From NCBI GenBank assembly GCA_014529385.2, contig CM043961.1:12776478-12840477 (forward strand): a DNA stretch of 64,000 nucleotides, in the 5' to 3' direction. The DNA is from Adiantum capillus-veneris (lineage: Eukaryota; Streptophyta; Polypodiopsida; Polypodiales; Pteridaceae). The notes beneath the pieces are model-generated. The model ran no database searches, was not told the DNA's origin, and saw only the letters and a program-made list of their open reading frames with translations. The number at the start of each line of letters is the position of its first letter. Position 1 is the stretch's first letter. Both the position numbers and the translations under genes were made by a program. Shown piece after piece: positions 60,518 through 64,000 of this stretch.

Positions 60518-63500
60518 TGTTGGAATTAGGGTTGCAGAGAAACGCACACAGCTTGGAGAAGACGAAGGAAGCTCAAGGCACACAATAGAGAGTGTGTTAC
60601 TTAGTGTGCAATGGAAAGATAGATAGCCCTAGAGTGATGGGCGTATATACAATGCTCGGGGGCAAAACCCTCCTAAAGAGGGAAAAATGCCCCGGCGGTC
60701 ATAGTGTGTTCACACACATCACTACCACATGTATATGGTAACAAATCCCCCCTGGCGTGATGCGGTGAACGACAGCTGGCACATGAGTAAAGGAAAGTGC
60801 CATGCCCTGAGGACATGATCAGTCCACAAAGGCGAGTAAGCCCAAAGCTTTGCGGAAAGCTTCAAGCTTCTCATGAGACAATGCCTTTGTGAAAAGATCT
60901 GCAAGGTTGTCCTGTGTTGGCACATCAGCCAAGCTGATCTCTCCTGCTGAGAGCCTCTCCTTGACATAGTGGTAATGCACTTCAATGTGCTTTGTGCCAT
61001 CATGAAAAACTAGGTTCCTTGCAAATGCCAATGCGCTCGGATTGTCAGTGTAGATAGTGTTGGAAATGTACTTTCCAACACCAAAATCAGCCCCATAAGG
61101 CGTCTGAGCCATACACACTCAACTGTAGCTGTGAAGATTGCCTTGTACTCAGCCTCACAACTTGAAGTGGCCACAGTAGGTTGCTTCTTGCTCAACCATG
61201 ATATACATGAACTGCCAAGCATGAAACAAAAACCACTTGTGGACACTCGCGTGTCAAAACAACCAGCCCAATCTGAGTCCAAAAAAGCATGTAGTCTGGC
61301 GGAAATGATCCCCCTTGGGATAAAACAAGCCAAGATGTAAAGTGCCACTAAGGTAGCGAAAAATCCTCTTGACAGCCTGCCAATGCTTAGACCCTAGGCT
61401 ATGCATAAATCTGCTTACCTGTGAGACAGCAAGCTGAATATCTGGCCTCGTGTTGCATACATAAATGAGGCAGCCAACAGCAGTTTGATAAAGAGTGACA
61501 TCAATAGGATCGCCAGCATCATGTACACTCAACTTCAAACCTATTTCCATGGGAGTGGCAATAGGTCTGCAATCCTTAAGTCAGAACTTACATAGCAATG
61601 TCTCTATGTAACTTTTTTAACACAAGGCAATACCACCATCACACTGCTTAAACTATATACCCAAGGAATGATACAACAGCCCCAAATCTTTCATCTTGAA
61701 AGTAGCATTCAAATCAGCCTTAAATTCAGCAATATGTCTCTCATTTGGTCCAGTGATCAGCAAATCATCGACATAAAGAACCACAATGAGAAGTACATCA
61801 CCCTCACGCTTTACATACGATGTGCTTTTTGTTGGACTGTTACGAAAGCCTCGCTTGAACAAATGAGTGTCAACTTTCTTATACCAAGCACGAGGAGATT
61901 GCTTCAACCCATACAAATCCTTCTTACATCTGCACACTTTGTCCCCTTGTCCTTTTATGACAAAACCACAAGGTTGCGTTACATAAACTTTCTCAAATAT
62001 GTCACCATTCAAGAAAGCAGTAACAATGCCTGATTGATGTACATCCCAACGAAAATCAGCTGCCAATGCACATAGAAAACGCACAGTAGTCATACGACAA
62101 GTGGGAGCAAAAGTATCTTCATAATCTAAGCTTTTTTGTTGTGCATAACCCTTTGCAACAAGTCGAGCCTTATGGCAATCGATCTCACCATCCGGCTTGC
62201 GTTTCAACTTGTAAAGCCACTTGGTACCAATGGCCTTTTTCCTAGGAGGCAAACCACATAAAGTCCATGTGTCATTTTCTATAAGTGAATCATATTCTGA
62301 TTGCATGGCAGCCATCCAATTTTTTGAATTATGTGCTTCAACAAAAGACAGAGGCTCCTCAACATGTAAGCTACACACAGCTAAAGCATAACAATTTGAT
62401 GCATAAGATGCATGGTGAGAGCCTGAACGAGTACGACTAGACAAAGGTGCATCCAATTTATTGTCACGCTAAGTGTGCACCAGCCATTTTGGCATACCTC
62501 TAGCTTGCTCATTTTCAGCCCTTTCCTCATCAAGTACATCATGTACATCTGCATCAGTAATAGGCTAATCTGTAACATTTTCAGAAACCCCCATAGGTTG
62601 TACATTTGTCTCATTAGAACTTACATTCGTATTTCCACCACTGAAAAGAGGCAACAAAGTGTCATAAATGTCCTCTGAGCTTACGTTATTGTCTCTAGTA
62701 CATGACAGCAAGGGCTGAACAGAATCTTCCACAAACACTACATCCCGAGAAACCAGAATATGTTTTGTTTGCGGATGATACAACCTGTAACCTTTGCTTT
62801 CAGCACTATAACCAATAGAAATACATTTGACAGCCTTATCATCCAATTTTTTGTGCTGCACTGGTGGCACCAAAGCATATACCAAACAGCCAAAAACACG
62901 CATGTGCTCAATAGAAGGCTTTCTATCATGCCATGCTTCATATGGAGTAATAGACTGCAAAGCTTTCGTAGGACACCTGTTAAGTACATAAGTGGCACAC
63001 ATGATGGCCTCAAGCCAAAAAGAATGCGGCAAAGCTTGACTTTTGACCATATATCGTGCCATTTCCGTCAGTGACCTGTTTTTCCTCTCAGCAACACCAT
63101 TTTGCTGAGGTGTATAAGGCACTGTACATTGGTGTTTTATCCCACGACTAGCCAGAAATGCATTAAATTCATGAGACATATACTCCCCCCCTCGATCGGA
63201 ACGGAGGGTGCCCATAGTACATTTCGAGACATTTTCAGTCATAGCCAGAAATTGTTTGAAGCACATAAAAACTTCGAACTTCGCTTTAAGCGGAAATACC
63301 CATGTATGCCTGTAGTAATCATCAATGAAAGTCACGAAGTACAGGTAATTGCCCAAGGACGGAGTTTGCATGGGCCTACAAACATCACTATGCACAAGCT
63401 GCAACCTGCATGTGGCCCGAACTGAACCATCCTTTGGAAACTTAGAACGCTGCATCTTACCCAAAATACAGCCTTCACAAACATGTTTGACAGGTGCTTC

Positions 63501-64000
63501 AAAAGGCGGCAAAGAAGCAACCATATCAGATTTCTGCAAATGCAGCAAACTGGCAAAATTCAGATGACAAAAACGTGCATGCCAAAGTTTTGCATCTGAA
63601 ATAGCCCTTGAACCTGCAACAGCATTTGTAAAATTTTGTCCACACTTGTCATACAAAGTGAGCTTATACAACCCACGGCACAGAAGCCCAGATGCAACAA
63701 TTTCATCACCAAAACTGAGATCATGAACTGTACATCTGTCACCCACAAATTTGACTACAAGTCCAAGTCTAGCAAGTGTAGATACAGACAAGAGATTCTT
63801 CTTGATCCCAGGTACATAAAGTGCATCAACAAGTGTGAAGGAACTGCCATTAGCAGCAGTGAGCACAATCTTTCCAACTCCCTGAACTGGATTAGAGGCG
63901 TTGTTGGCACAAGTGACTGAATTCCCATGAGGGACAAACTCAAGAGAGGTAAACAATTCACGATGTGAGGTAATGTGCTTTGTAGCACCACTGTCAAAAT
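60518..64000 (-). mobile_element. Copia C: 3' two thirds of a Ty1/copia element, runs off the window
   Basis: It starts with a 226-bp 3' LTR (60518-60743, one base shorter than its relatives) and continues with RNase H, reverse transcriptase, integrase and part of the protease to the window edge. It is inserted in Gypsy-3; the left flanking bases are CCATC (60513-60517), and the right flank lies outside. 60189-63477 matches 31408-34696 at equal length with very few differences. Confidence 0.93.
60819..64000 (-). pseudogene. pol: Copia C pol (partial at the window edge)
   Basis: Protease end to integrase is open from the edge to a stop at 62565-62567 (at least 463 codons), with the LWHARFCHLNF pre-integrase motif, CEGCILGKMQRSKFP, SDRGGEYMSHEF and PQQNGVAERKN. 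A second stop lies at 62469-62471. Reverse transcriptase is open from 62456 to 61653 with YGLKQSPRAWYKK and VLYVDDLLITG, ending at a stop after HSLGI. RNase H follows in two frames (61550-61254 and 61118-60819) with TKHIEVHYHYVKER and a final stop at 60819. Unlike its copy in Copia A, the reverse transcriptase frame is not broken near its middle. Confidence 0.9.

Overview
The window is nuclear DNA of a land plant. It holds plant-type LTR retrotransposons (Ty1/copia primed by initiator tRNA-Met, and Ty3/gypsy with chromodomains), a MULE transposase gene with short GT-AG introns, a long field of PLS-type pentatricopeptide-repeat (PPR) fragments, LINE remnants and very long dinucleotide microsatellites. 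The PPR style and a helicase-plus-endonuclease remnant that looks Helentron-like make a non-seed plant such as a fern my best guess. That is inference; no single-copy host gene is present to confirm it.

Layout. 1-4740: a possible two-exon gene (+) faces a MULE transposase gene (-) that reads open for 637 codons across five exons. Compound microsatellites lie between and behind them. 4741-9650: AT-rich DNA without genes, holding three copies of an LTR-like repeat, a degenerate minisatellite and a G-run. 9717-18590: a complete 8.9 kb chromodomain gypsy element (Gypsy-1) with near-identical LTRs and a GATGC target duplication, but with four coding lesions. It sits inside a PPR pseudogene field that continues to about 23.4 kb.

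23.6-47.5 kb is a nest. A LINE ORF1/endonuclease remnant is cut in two by a 22.4 kb minus-strand element with 1070-bp LTRs, a tRNA-Asp-like primer site and a polypurine tract. That element encodes a decayed gag, a retropepsin, and a second coding block with another zinc knuckle, a retropepsin-like domain lacking the catalytic DSG, and a protein with internal tryptophan repeats. I see no reverse transcriptase, RNase H or integrase of its own, so I call it a giant non-autonomous (TR-GAG/LARD-like) element. Its leader has a tandem repeat of about 300 bp, each unit centred on a palindrome with core TATCGCGATA. A copia element (Copia A, 28455-36900, target duplication ATTAG) is inserted in its second coding block. 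Copia A itself contains a 3.29 kb piece copied from another locus.

47.4-50.1 kb: a scrambled relative of Gypsy-1 (Gypsy-2). 50.1-51.75 kb: microsatellites and a purine-rich tract. 51.77-58.1 kb: a PIF1-like helicase plus AP-endonuclease remnant (+), split by Copia B (52156-57294, target duplication ATTTC). 58.6-60.5 kb: the 3' half of a minus-strand gypsy (Gypsy-3), interrupted by Copia C, which runs off the right edge. The Gypsy-3/Copia C junction is the apparent source of the 3.29 kb copy inside Copia A.

Functionally this is a graveyard of nested mobile elements. The MULE transposase is the only substantial gene that reads intact once introns are removed. All boundaries were read by eye from LTR ends, target duplications and reading frames.
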